A stretch of 61,607 nt of DNA, taken from assembly GCF_004208535.1 (NCBI RefSeq), contig NZ_SGIS01000031.1, positions 1 through 61,607 on the forward strand. Direction: 5' to 3'. Under the pieces are notes generated by a model. That model made no database searches and was not told where the DNA came from. It saw only the letters and a list, made by a program, of their open reading frames with translations. This document shows positions 19,074 through 26,914 of this stretch, in pieces; position 1 is the stretch's first letter, and every line of letters begins with the position of its first letter. A program made the position numbers and the translations under genes. This DNA is from Sphingomonas populi (GTDB lineage: Bacteria; Pseudomonadota; Alphaproteobacteria; Sphingomonadales; Sphingomonadaceae).

Positions 19074-20636
19074 TTAGTGCTGGTCGCGGCGCGGGTTTTC
19101 CGGTCGCGCGGGGCGGGGCGGTTCGGGCCGACGTGGCGGGTGGACCTGCGCGCGCTGTGCCAGTGCCTGCTGCCGCGCAGCCTGCGCCTGTTGCTGGGCG
19201 GCGGCGTGGGCCTGGGCGCGCTGGGCCTGTTCGGCGGCGCGGGCCTCCGCAGCGCGCTGTTGGCCCTGCGCGCGTTGCTGCTCGGCTGCCTGTTGGCGAG
19301 CGGCTTGCGCTTGCTGGCGCTGCTGCTGGAGATCGTTGCGGCGTTGCTCGATCACGCGTTGGCGTTCGGCCTGTGCCTGTCGCCGCTGTTGGCCGATGGC
19401 TTGCTGGTGGGCGGCTTGGGCTTGTTGCCGCGCGATATCGCGCTGGTGTTCGGCCTGTTGCCGCTCTGCCTGTGCGCGTTGGCCGGCGGCCTCGCGTTGC
19501 TGGCGGATCGCCTGTTGGCGGGCATCGAGCGCGTGTTGACGTTGCGCCTGAGCCTGCTGCTGCGCCTGCCGATGCTGATCGGCGCTCGCGCGCTGCTGTT
19601 CGGCGCGCTGGCGGGCCGCCTGCTGTTCGGCGACGCGCTGCTGTTGCGCTTGCTGTGCGACGGCGCGTTGGCGTTGCTGCTCGACGGCGACCGCCTGTTG
19701 CTGCCGCATGCGCTGTTGCTGTTGAAGCTGCGCGTCGCGCTGCTCGTCGATGCGAACCTGTTGGCGGTATGCGGCCTGCTGCGCGTAAAGCTGTGGCGGC
19801 GCGTTGCGGCCGCCCTGTTGTTGCCAGCGATCGAAGCGTTGCGCGGCTTGCGCGCGTTGATTGCGTTCGGCGGCGAGTTCAGCGGCGCCTTCGGCATCGT
19901 GGCGGTCGCGATAGGCGCGCCATTGCGCGTCGTCCCGGCGTGCGCGGTCCCAATCGGCGCGCTGGCGGGCGATCTGCTCGCGGCGTTCCGCCCATTGCGC
20001 GGCGACCACACCGCGGCGTTCGCGCTGGCCGGCCGCTACGTACAAGGCGCGCGCGCGGGCATAATAGCGCGCGGCATCGTCCGCCCGCTGCCGGGCCTGG
20101 TCTGCGGCGAGCGCGCGTCCGTCGCGATACACCGTGACGACACGCCCGTCCGAATAGCCGTAGCTGTAAGCGGGATCGCGCACGAGGTATGGTGCGTCAT
20201 CACCCGGTTGGTAGTAATAATAGCGGTAGCCGCCATCGACCGGCTCCGCATAGGTGCGGTAGCCGCCCGCGAGATCCCAGCCATAGGGCTGGACGCCGCC
20301 GTCATAGTCGAACGCGTAGTCGGGCGGCGCGTCGCCGATCGTGTCGCTGATCCGGTCGGCGCGGTCGATCCAGGCGTAGGTGTCGGCCTGTGGGGCTGGG
20401 GCATAAGCGATCCGCCGCGTTAGCGGCAGCGCGGCAGCGGCGGGCGCGGTGCGGACGGGGGCGGCGGGGCCGCTGACGAGCGGCTGGACTTGCGGCAGCG
20501 GCGGCAGCGCTGCGGTGTTGCCGGTCGCGGCAGCGGTGTTGCCCGTCGCGGGCTGCTCGTTCTGTGAGGTTTGCTGACCGCACGCGGCGAGCGCCAGCGC
20601 GCTTGCGGTGATGAACAGTGCTCGCGCTCGAAACAT
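19074..20636 (-). CDS. Gln/Arg/Ala-rich coiled-coil lipoprotein
   Basis: A 520-residue predicted lipoprotein: the signal peptide MFRARALFITASALALAAC ends at lipobox Cys19. Residues about 75-190 form a Tyr/Asp-rich region with repeated tyrosines (YRYYYYQPGDD, DPAYSYGYSDGR). From about 260 to 500 nearly every residue is Gln, Arg, Ala, Glu or His, giving a very long charged helix likely to be a coiled-coil stalk. The tail is Pro/Arg rich. The ATG at 20636 has AAGGAG eight bases upstream, so the earlier in-frame start is rejected. No enzymatic motif is visible. The low-complexity coding makes long false frames on the other strand. Confidence 0.75.
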   Translation of the reverse strand: MFRARALFITASALALAACGQQTSQNEQPATGNTAAATGNTAALPPLPQVQPLVSGPAAPVRTAPAAAALPLTRRIAYAPAPQADTYAWIDRADRISDTIGDAPPDYAFDYDGGVQPYGWDLAGGYRTYAEPVDGGYRYYYYQPGDDAPYLVRDPAYSYGYSDGRVVTVYRDGRALAADQARQRADDAARYYARARALYVAAGQRERRGVVAAQWAERREQIARQRADWDRARRDDAQWRAYRDRHDAEGAAELAAERNQRAQAAQRFDRWQQQGGRNAPPQLYAQQAAYRQQVRIDEQRDAQLQQQQRMRQQQAVAVEQQRQRAVAQQAQQQRVAEQQAARQRAEQQRASADQHRQAQQQAQAQRQHALDARQQAIRQQREAAGQRAQAERQQAEHQRDIARQQAQAAHQQAIGQQRRQAQAERQRVIEQRRNDLQQQRQQAQAARQQAAEQQRAQGQQRAAEARAAEQAQRAQAHAAAQQQAQAARQQALAQRAQVHPPRRPEPPRPARPENPRRDQH

Positions 20637-20842
20637 CGCTCGTGCTCCTTCGTAGGTCGAAACGGCCTCGTAACGTCGCACAACGCATCTGAACGTGATC
20701 TGGCTTCATCGTTCATGTCGGGTTTGGGCAGCGCGCGCCTTTCCTCGTGCGCGCCCCGACGGCGCGGGAGGCGCTCGATCTGTCGCTGTCGGTGTTGCGG
20801 AGTCACGTCGAATACCCTCGGCGACCGCAACAGCTTCGCTCC

Positions 20843-20873
20843 TCCCTCCCTCTCCCGATCGGAGAGGGAGGGA
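20843..20873 (-). terminator. 13-bp perfect hairpin downstream of the TorF porin
   Basis: TCCCTCCCTCTCC and GGAGAGGGAGGGA pair perfectly around a five-base loop, starting seven bases beyond the porin stop on the minus strand. There is no U-tract, so it is either a rho-assisted terminator or a 3' end protector. Confidence 0.65.
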
Positions 20874-20879
20874 TGTCGA

Positions 20880-21707
20880 TCAGAAGCCCGCGCTGACCGA
20901 GAACAGCACCTTGCCCGAGGCGATCGATTTGCCGTCCTTGGTGCTGGAGAAGTTCGGCTGGAGGTACAGCGAATCGCGCCATTTGATGTCGGTGCCGACG
21001 AAGGCGATACCGAGCGTGACCGGCGACAGCACGTAATCCGCGCCGACGAGGTAATCGACATAGCTGCCGGTCGGCGTGACGCTGGTGCCGTTGGGGCCGA
21101 GGCCGGGGTTGCCGTGTGAATAGCCGACATGGCCCTTCACGGTGAGGGCGGTGCCGGGGACGCCTGCGGCGGCATCACCCCACACGTAGAGATTGTCTTC
21201 CTTGTCGCCGATCCGGCTTTCAGGCGTGTTGCTCCAGTTGCCGAGTGCCTGCTGTTCGGGCGCATAAGCGACGCCGGCGAGCAGCGAGACCGGGCCGAGC
21301 GTGTGGCTCAGCTTGACATAAGGCTCGGCGAAGTCGGTCTTGTCGCTGCCGCCCGGATACATATACCACGTAAGGCCGACATCGACGGTGGTGCCGCCGA
21401 AGCTGTGCTTGTAGCCGCCGATCACATCGAGTTCCATGTTGGCGCCGCCGAACTGGCCCCATCCGGCGAGGTTCGATCCCCACAGCGCCGCGTAGAAGCC
21501 GCTCTCATGCGTGGCGGTGAGGCCGCCCTGAATGGCCATCTGCTTGTCGGTCTGCGAGACGCCGCGGAAGCGATAGTCGGTAACCAAGGCGACACTGCCC
21601 GAGACCGTGATCGGCTTGGGCGGCGCTTCTTCCTGCGCGAGGGCAGGGGTCGCCGCGCCCAAACCTACCGTAAGTAGCGAGGCGACGAGCGCGATTGCGT
21701 ATTTCAT
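20880..21707 (-). CDS. TorF-family putative outer membrane porin
   Basis: A 275-residue outer-membrane beta-barrel protein of the TorF/Gcw_chp family common in sphingomonads. Signal peptide 1-24 ends ATPALAQ. The mature N-terminus has the family segment VTDYRFRGVSQTDKQMAIQG, followed by alternating amphipathic strands. The chain ends in Phe (SVSAGF), the usual C-terminal signature for barrel assembly. The transported solute is unknown. A 14-bp motif shared with the carbonic anhydrase operon lies about 140 bp upstream. Confidence 0.88.
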   Translation of the reverse strand: MKYAIALVASLLTVGLGAATPALAQEEAPPKPITVSGSVALVTDYRFRGVSQTDKQMAIQGGLTATHESGFYAALWGSNLAGWGQFGGANMELDVIGGYKHSFGGTTVDVGLTWYMYPGGSDKTDFAEPYVKLSHTLGPVSLLAGVAYAPEQQALGNWSNTPESRIGDKEDNLYVWGDAAAGVPGTALTVKGHVGYSHGNPGLGPNGTSVTPTGSYVDYLVGADYVLSPVTLGIAFVGTDIKWRDSLYLQPNFSSTKDGKSIASGKVLFSVSAGF

Positions 21708-21846
21708 TGGAAGACCTTCCCCTTTTATCGGTGAACGTCCCCGCCTGCGCCCGCGCGGTGCGCGCCTCTCGGTTGGTTGACCGGGGCGGCATCCGCTGCG
21801 GGAGCCCCGGATGTGACAGGCCGGCTTGGCTCAAGCGTTGCCGGTT

Positions 21847-21860
21847 CGTGACAAAATGTG
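21847..21860. promoter_or_regulatory. Shared motif copy upstream of the TorF porin
   Basis: CGTGACAAAATGTG matches 12 of 14 bases of the motif found exactly at 24217-24230 and, inverted, at 26448-26461. In the porin's reading direction it reads CACATTTTGTCACG, about 140 bp before the ATG. It lies just beyond the SulP terminator hairpin. Confidence 0.45.
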
Positions 21861-21863
21861 TCT

Positions 21864-21895
21864 GGGGGAGGCGGTCCGTATGGACCACCTCCCCC
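21864..21895 (-). terminator. Hairpin terminator after the carbonic anhydrase-SulP operon
   Basis: GGGGGAGG and GGTCC pair with GGACC and CCTCCCCC, interrupted by a single C/A mismatch, around a four-base loop. It starts about 28 bases after the SulP stop on the minus strand and is followed by ACACATTTT, a modest U-rich tail. Confidence 0.65.
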
Positions 21896-21923
21896 AATGT
21901 CTCTCCGAACCTGTGGCGTGGTT

Positions 21924-23438
21924 CTACGCGGCCAGCCGGTACAGGTGCGCCGAGGAGCCGAGCAGTTCGACCTCGTAGCCGCGCTTGCGCTGGCGGCCGA
22001 GCCACTCACGCAGCAGTTCGGCGCAACTATGGTCGATCGCCGGAACGCCGTGGAGTTCAAGCGTCAGCGGCTTGCCCTCGGGCAGTGCGTCGAGCGCCTT
22101 GTTGAGCTTGGGCACGCTGAGGAAGGTCGCGGCGCCATCGAGCCGGACGTGGCTGCGTTCGGCGCTGTGGTTGGTATCGACCTTGAGGTTCAGGCGACGG
22201 ACATGCGGCGCGAGTTCGATCAGCGAGAGCGCCAGGCCAGCGAGTACGCCGGTCAGCAGATCGGTCGTCACGACCAGCACGAAGGTCGCCGCCCAGATCA
22301 GCGCCGGCAACACACCGTAATGCGCGAACAGATGCGTGACATGCTTGAGGCTGATGAGCCGTGCGCCCGTCACCACCAACACGCCGCCGAGCGCCGCCAT
22401 CGGGATCTCGCGCAGCAGCCACGGCAGCAGCGCGACGAAGCCGAGAATCCAGGCGCCGTGGAGGATGGTCGAAAGCCGCGTCGTCGCGCCGGCCTGCACG
22501 TTGGCCGAGCTGCGCACGATCACGCCGGTCATCGGCAGCGCGCCGGCGGCGCCGCACAACAGGTTGCCGATGCCCTGCGCGCGCAGTTCCTTGTTATAGT
22601 CGGTGCGGACGCCGTCGTGCATGCGATCGACCGCCGCCGCCGACAGCAATGTCTCGGCGCTGGCGATGAAGGCGATGGCGACCGCGCTGAGCAGGAGGGC
22701 GGGGTTGGTGAGCAGCGGGGCAAGGAAGCCGCCATCGGGCACCGCCACCGCCGCCGCGATCGATTCGGGGACGCTCACGCGCACTACGTTGAGGCTGGCG
22801 AACCACGCGACCAAAGTCGCGCCGACCACGCCGATCAGCGCGCCGGGGACGAGCTTCATCGAGGTCGGGCGGAGCTTTTCCCAACCGATCATCAGCGCGA
22901 TGGTGAGCAGGCCGATGCCGAGCGCGATCTCGGTGCCGGCGATGTTGCTGGGATCGAGACCCATCACGCGGCTTGGGACGGCTGCGAGGTTGGCGAGGCC
23001 GCTCGACAGCGGCTTGGCGTCGAACAGGGTGTGGAACTGGCCGACCACGATCAGCGCGCCGATGCCGGCGAGCATGCCGTGGACAACCGCGGGCGAGATC
23101 GCGCGGAACCAGCCGCCGAGCTTGAAGATGCCGGCGGTGAGCTGGAGCAGCCCGGCCAGCACGAGGATCGGGCCGAGCGCGGACAGGCCGTGATCGCGCA
23201 CCAGTTCGAACACGATGACGGCGAGGCCCGCCGCCGGGCCGCTCACCTGGAGCGGCGATCCGGCGAACAGACCGACGACGAGGCCGCCGATGATGCCCGT
23301 CACGAGGCCCTTCTCGGGCGGCACGCCCGATGCGATCGCGATGCCCATGCAGAGCGGCATCGCGACGAGGAAGACGACGACCGACGCGGCGATGTCGCGG
23401 GTCATCCAGCCCTTGGGCTTATCGGCGGCGGTCATCAT
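21924..23438 (-). CDS. SulP-family inorganic anion transporter
   Basis: SulP/SLC26-type inner-membrane transporter of 504 residues, with about 11-12 membrane helices and a short STAS-like C-terminal domain (about 425-504). N-terminal segments DIAASVVVFLVAMPLCMGIA and GSPLQVSGPAAGLAVIV form the family's anion-binding half. The start overlaps the carbonic anhydrase stop (ATGA at 23435-23438). Coupling to a beta-carbonic anhydrase makes bicarbonate the most likely substrate; sulfate is the alternative. The protein has no carbonic anhydrase domain fused to it. Confidence 0.92.
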   Translation of the reverse strand: MMTAADKPKGWMTRDIAASVVVFLVAMPLCMGIAIASGVPPEKGLVTGIIGGLVVGLFAGSPLQVSGPAAGLAVIVFELVRDHGLSALGPILVLAGLLQLTAGIFKLGGWFRAISPAVVHGMLAGIGALIVVGQFHTLFDAKPLSSGLANLAAVPSRVMGLDPSNIAGTEIALGIGLLTIALMIGWEKLRPTSMKLVPGALIGVVGATLVAWFASLNVVRVSVPESIAAAVAVPDGGFLAPLLTNPALLLSAVAIAFIASAETLLSAAAVDRMHDGVRTDYNKELRAQGIGNLLCGAAGALPMTGVIVRSSANVQAGATTRLSTILHGAWILGFVALLPWLLREIPMAALGGVLVVTGARLISLKHVTHLFAHYGVLPALIWAATFVLVVTTDLLTGVLAGLALSLIELAPHVRRLNLKVDTNHSAERSHVRLDGAATFLSVPKLNKALDALPEGKPLTLELHGVPAIDHSCAELLREWLGRQRKRGYEVELLGSSAHLYRLAA

Positions 23439-24130
23439 TCCGCTGCCTCGGGCAGCGCGAAGTCGGCGGCGAGCCGCTGCGAGGCGGCATGCGCGATCGG
23501 CAGCGGCGACCCTTCGCGCATCGGCACGAAACGTCCGCTCGCGCCGTCGAGGCCGAGCACGAGGCCGGCATGGATATCGACGAGCCAGCCGTGCAGCGAA
23601 ATCTGGCCGCGCGCGACGCCGGCCGCGACCGAAGGATGCGTGCGCAGATGCGCGATCTGCGCGACGACGTTCTCCAGCGCGATGGCGTGGACACGCTCGG
23701 TCGGCGAGAGTTCGGGATAGCCGCTCGACACGACGCTCTCCGCCGCAGCCGAATGCTTCAGCCACGAGCCGACGTTGGGCATCGCCTCAAGCCCCTTTGG
23801 ATTGGCGACCGCCTTCATCGCGCCACAGTCCGAATGGCCGCACACGATGATGTCACGCACGCCGAGCGCCATGACGGCATATTCGACCGTCGCCGACACG
23901 CCGCCGAGCATCTCGCCATAGGGCGGCACGATGTTGCCGGCGTTGCGGCAGACAAACAGGTCGCCGGGGTTCGCCTGCAACACCTGCTCGGGCACGATGC
24001 GCGAATCGGCGCAGGAGATCATGAGGGCCTTGGGGCTCTGTCCGTCGCGGACGAGCTGGCCGAACAGGGCGCTCTGGTTGGGGAAGACGGTCTTTTCAAA
24101 GCTGAAAACGCGCCCGATCAATTCGTTCAT
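23435..24130 (-). CDS. Beta-class carbonic anhydrase
   Basis: Interconverts CO2 and bicarbonate. The 231-residue protein has the zinc ligands and catalytic dyad of the beta class: Cys40, Asp42 and Arg44 in SCADSR, then His99 and Cys102 in CGHSDCGA. The FVCRNAGNIVPPYG segment is also typical. The ATG at 24130 starts MNELIGRVFSFEK; the upstream in-frame start lacks support. It forms a two-gene operon with the SulP transporter through a four-base overlap. A copy of the shared 14-bp motif lies about 87 bp upstream. Confidence 0.95.
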   Translation of the reverse strand: MNELIGRVFSFEKTVFPNQSALFGQLVRDGQSPKALMISCADSRIVPEQVLQANPGDLFVCRNAGNIVPPYGEMLGGVSATVEYAVMALGVRDIIVCGHSDCGAMKAVANPKGLEAMPNVGSWLKHSAAAESVVSSGYPELSPTERVHAIALENVVAQIAHLRTHPSVAAGVARGQISLHGWLVDIHAGLVLGLDGASGRFVPMREGSPLPIAHAASQRLAADFALPEAAE

Positions 24131-24216
24131 TGCCGCACTCCTTTTGGAACGCGCACACACGGAGGTGCGCCAGATTTCCAATGTACGGAGGCAATCTTGC
24201 TGCGACGCAGCGGCGA

Positions 24217-24230
24217 CGTGACAAAGTGTT
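24217..24230. promoter_or_regulatory. Shared motif copy upstream of the carbonic anhydrase operon
   Basis: CGTGACAAAGTGTT on the plus strand, about 87 bp before the carbonic anhydrase ATG and between that gene and the histidine kinase stop. In the gene's direction it reads AACACTTTGTCACG, identical over 14 bases to the copy at 26448-26461. Confidence 0.5.
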
Positions 24231-24270
24231 TCCGGTCATTCGCGCCGGGAAAACGGGGTGTGCGGAGGTT

Positions 24271-25632
24271 TTAGGGGTTTCGTTTCAACAGGATCGTCGC
24301 CGTCAGCCCGCCCCCTGCGCGGTTCGCCAGCGTCAGCGTGCCGCCTTCGGCTTCGACAGCGCTCGCGACGATGGCGAGGCCGAGGCCCATGCCCTTGGTG
24401 TTGCGCGCCCGCGCTTCGTCGAGGCGGACGAAGGGCGTGAGCACGTCGCGGATTCGCTCCGGCGGGATGCCGGGGCCGTCGTCCTCGACGATGACGCACA
24501 CGCGCGTCGCGTCGGCCTCCAGCCGCACGCGGGCGCGCTCGCCGTAATGGAGCGCGTTCTCGATGAGGTTGGCGATCGCGCGGCGCATCGCCGAGGCGCG
24601 GACGCGCAGTTCGAAATGGTCGGGGCCGTCGTAGGTGGCATCGAGGCCGCGGTCGGCGGCATTGTCCACCAGCGTGGCGACCAGCACGGCGAGATCGGCG
24701 AGGGCGGGCTTTTCCGGGTCGCTCTGCCCGCCGAAGAAGGCGAGCAGCGAGCCGAGCATCTCGCTCATTTCGGCGACATCCTCGGCGAGTTCGCCGCGCA
24801 AGGCATCGTCCTCGATGCCTTCGAGCCGCAAGTGCAGTCGCGCGAGCGGCGTGCGCAGGTCGTGGCCGACCGCCGCCAGCGCCTGGGTGCGGCTCTCGAT
24901 CAATTCATGGATGCGGTCCTGCATTTCGTTGAACGCGTGGATCAGACTGCGGATCTCGGCCGAGCCTTCTTCCACGATCGGCGCGCGCAGGCCGAGGCCG
25001 ACGTGATGCGACGCACGGATCAGCCCGCGCAGGCCGAGGCCGACGTGATGCGACGCACGGATCAGCCCGCGCAACGGCCTGAGCGTCGAACGGATCAGCA
25101 GCCCGGCGAGCATGGCAAGCAGGATCGCCGGGAGCAGCGCGCGCAGGATACGGTCGTAGGAGGGATTGAACGCGCTGGTGATGCCGCGCATCTGGAAGGT
25201 CATCCAGCTCCCGTCCGCCAGTTGCAGGTCGCCGAGTACGGTCGACCCATCCTGGTGGAGCGCGGGCAGCCGCAGCCGCAGGTTGGAGCGGGCGAGATCG
25301 GGCTCCCACGCGAGGATCTGGCCCTGCATGCTGCCGAGCTGCGGGCGGAACGTGCTCGTGTTGGGATCGACCGGGCTCCAGCCGATCCGGTAGCGATCGG
25401 TCGCCAGTTCGCGCGCGATCCGCACGCGCTGGTCCGCCGGCCATTCGTTGAGCAATTTGCGCGAGACGACGAGATGTTCGGCGAGGCGGTTGGCCTCGTC
25501 CTCGCGCAGCGACAGTTCCGACGCGCGCTCGTACAGCAAAGTGCTCGCGCCGAATTCGACGACGATGGTCAGCAGCAGGATGACGAGCAGCCGCCCGAGC
25601 AGCCCGAGCGAGATGCGCCGCGCGAGGGTCAG
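24271..25632 (-). CDS. Sensor histidine kinase with duplicated HAMP segment
   Basis: EnvZ/OmpB-type membrane kinase, 453 residues. Order: first membrane helix (about 9-32), periplasmic sensor domain (33-160), second helix (163-183), HAMP (184-242), dimerisation domain with phospho-His257 in GHDLRTPL, and an ATPase domain with N box NLIENALHYG (355-364), G1 DDGPGIP (384-390) and G2 KGMGLGLA. GLIRASHHVGLGLR occurs twice in tandem (189-202, 203-216). No ATG, GTG or TTG precedes the first helix in frame. A CTG at 25632 overlaps the regulator stop (CTGA), with GGTGA seven bases upstream, and is proposed as start. Confidence 0.9.
   Translation of the reverse strand: MTLARRISLGLLGRLLVILLLTIVVEFGASTLLYERASELSLREDEANRLAEHLVVSRKLLNEWPADQRVRIARELATDRYRIGWSPVDPNTSTFRPQLGSMQGQILAWEPDLARSNLRLRLPALHQDGSTVLGDLQLADGSWMTFQMRGITSAFNPSYDRILRALLPAILLAMLAGLLIRSTLRPLRGLIRASHHVGLGLRGLIRASHHVGLGLRAPIVEEGSAEIRSLIHAFNEMQDRIHELIESRTQALAAVGHDLRTPLARLHLRLEGIEDDALRGELAEDVAEMSEMLGSLLAFFGGQSDPEKPALADLAVLVATLVDNAADRGLDATYDGPDHFELRVRASAMRRAIANLIENALHYGERARVRLEADATRVCVIVEDDGPGIPPERIRDVLTPFVRLDEARARNTKGMGLGLAIVASAVEAEGGTLTLANRAGGGLTATILLKRNP
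24984..25073. repeat. 42-bp tandem duplication inside the kinase gene
   Basis: Two exact copies at 24985-25026 and 25027-25068 with period 42; the match runs a few bases beyond the second copy. Each copy encodes the 14 residues GLIRASHHVGLGLR, so the frame is kept. Confidence 0.95.
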
Positions 25633-26342
25633 GACCGGGTCACCGCAGAGCGCAACATATAGCCGATGCCGCGTACCGTCACGATCGGCGCGTCCTGGCC
25701 GGTCGCCGAAAGCTTGCGGCGCAGGCGGCTGACCAGCACGTCGATGCTGCGATCCGAGCTTTCGCCGAGCCGCGTGCGCGACAATTCGATCAGCCGCTCG
25801 CGCGCGATGACGCGTTGCGGTTGTGCGACGAAGGTGGCGAGCAGATCGAACTCGGCGCCGGTCAGCTCGACCGTGGCGCCGCTTTCCGCGCGCAGTTCGC
25901 GGCGCGGGAAGTTGACCGTCCAGCCATCGAAATGCGCTTCGTCCTGGCGCTCGACCCCGCCGAGGCTGTCGCTGCCCGAGCGGCGGCGCAGCACCGCGCG
26001 CACCCGTGCGATCAGCTCGCGCGTGCCGAACGGCTTGGCGAGATAATCGTCGGCGCCGAGTTCGAGGCCCATCACGCGGTCCTCCTCGCTGCCGCGCGCG
26101 CTGACGAAGATGATCGGCACGTCGCTCTTGCGGCGGATCTGCCGGCACAGGTCGATACCATTGGTGCCGGGCAGCATGATGTCGAGCACGATCAGATCGG
26201 CGGGCACGTTGTCGAACGCGATCCACAGCTCGGGCGCGGAGCCGGCGGTGTGGACCGCATAGCCGTTTTCACGCAGCGCGCGCGCGGTGAGCGTGCGGAG
26301 CGGCGGGTCGTCTTCGACCAGGATGATGACGGGTTCGCTCAC
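25629..26342 (-). CDS. OmpR-family response regulator
   Basis: Partner of the histidine kinase behind it. The 237-residue protein has a receiver domain with the acidic pocket DD (11-12), phosphoacceptor Asp54 in LIVLDIMLPG, Ser81 and Lys103 in KPFG. The winged-helix DNA-binding domain follows (about 130-235, with SDRSIDVLVSRLRRKL and TVRGIGYML). The GTG at 26342 (MSEPVIILVEDD) is preferred; a TTG twelve codons upstream is possible. The kinase start overlaps its stop, so the two are coupled. Likely targets are the neighbouring promoters that share a 14-bp motif. Confidence 0.94.
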   Translation of the reverse strand: MSEPVIILVEDDPPLRTLTARALRENGYAVHTAGSAPELWIAFDNVPADLIVLDIMLPGTNGIDLCRQIRRKSDVPIIFVSARGSEEDRVMGLELGADDYLAKPFGTRELIARVRAVLRRRSGSDSLGGVERQDEAHFDGWTVNFPRRELRAESGATVELTGAEFDLLATFVAQPQRVIARERLIELSRTRLGESSDRSIDVLVSRLRRKLSATGQDAPIVTVRGIGYMLRSAVTRS

Positions 26343-26447
26343 GCGGCGGCGGGTCTTTGAAACGCAAACATGGTGCAAGGTCTAGGCGCGACGGTGCGTG
26401 CGATCAACGGCTACGCTGCCGGTCGTTGGCGACGTGCGACGACGAGC

Positions 26448-26461
26448 AACACTTTGTCACG
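26448..26461. promoter_or_regulatory. Shared motif copy between the response regulator and a small secreted protein
   Basis: AACACTTTGTCACG on the plus strand, the exact reverse complement of the copy at 24217-24230. It lies about 105 bp upstream of the regulator on one side and about 115 bp upstream of the small secreted protein on the other, so it could serve either direction, including autoregulation. Confidence 0.5.
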
Positions 26462-26575
26462 ATGGCGCAACCGACCGGAACGGCACGCGTCATGTTTCAA
26501 CACGAACCAGACAGGTGCGGGCAAAACCGGCGGGCTACCTTGGTCTCATTGCTCGATATGAGAGGATCGCCCGTG

Positions 26576-26845
26576 ATGTACATGAAGTTCGCCCTGCTCC
26601 CGCTTGCCTTGATTGCTGCCCCCGTCGCGGCGCAATCGCTGTCCGACACGCACCAGATGCGCTGGGCGCCCGCTGGCAAGACCACGCCGCTGGTAAGCTA
26701 TCACCCCAACAAGCGCGGCTGCACGCAAGCCGCCGCGCCGCTGCACCTGTCTGGCAAGACCCCGCACATGACAGCGGCGCCGGCATCGTGCGGCGCGGCG
26801 CTCGCCACCGTCGAGCGCAAGGCGGAGATCGCCGCGACCAACTAA
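26576..26845 (+). CDS. Small secreted protein, unknown function
   Basis: An 89-residue protein with signal peptide MYMKFALLPLALIAAPVAAQ and a mature part of about 68 residues. Two cysteines (in NKRGCTQAA and PASCGAA) could form a disulfide in the periplasm. No family was recognised. The ATG at 26576 has AGAGGA nine bases upstream; the earlier in-frame start would bury the signal peptide. The gene is divergent from the two-component system and shares the 14-bp motif, so it may belong to that regulon. Confidence 0.65.
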   Translation: MYMKFALLPLALIAAPVAAQSLSDTHQMRWAPAGKTTPLVSYHPNKRGCTQAAAPLHLSGKTPHMTAAPASCGAALATVERKAEIAATN

Positions 26846-26914
26846 TCGCGGCGACTTTCGCAAGGATCGTGAACGCGTCGGCCGCATCAGCGCGCCGGCG
26901 CGTTTTGCCGTGTG

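Noticed and set aside
19044..20423. 459-codon Leu-rich plus-strand frame that looks like a membrane protein
   Set aside because: It arises from reading the Gln/Arg-rich lipoprotein gene backwards (CAG/CGC repeats become CTG/GCG); no ribosome site or motif supports it.
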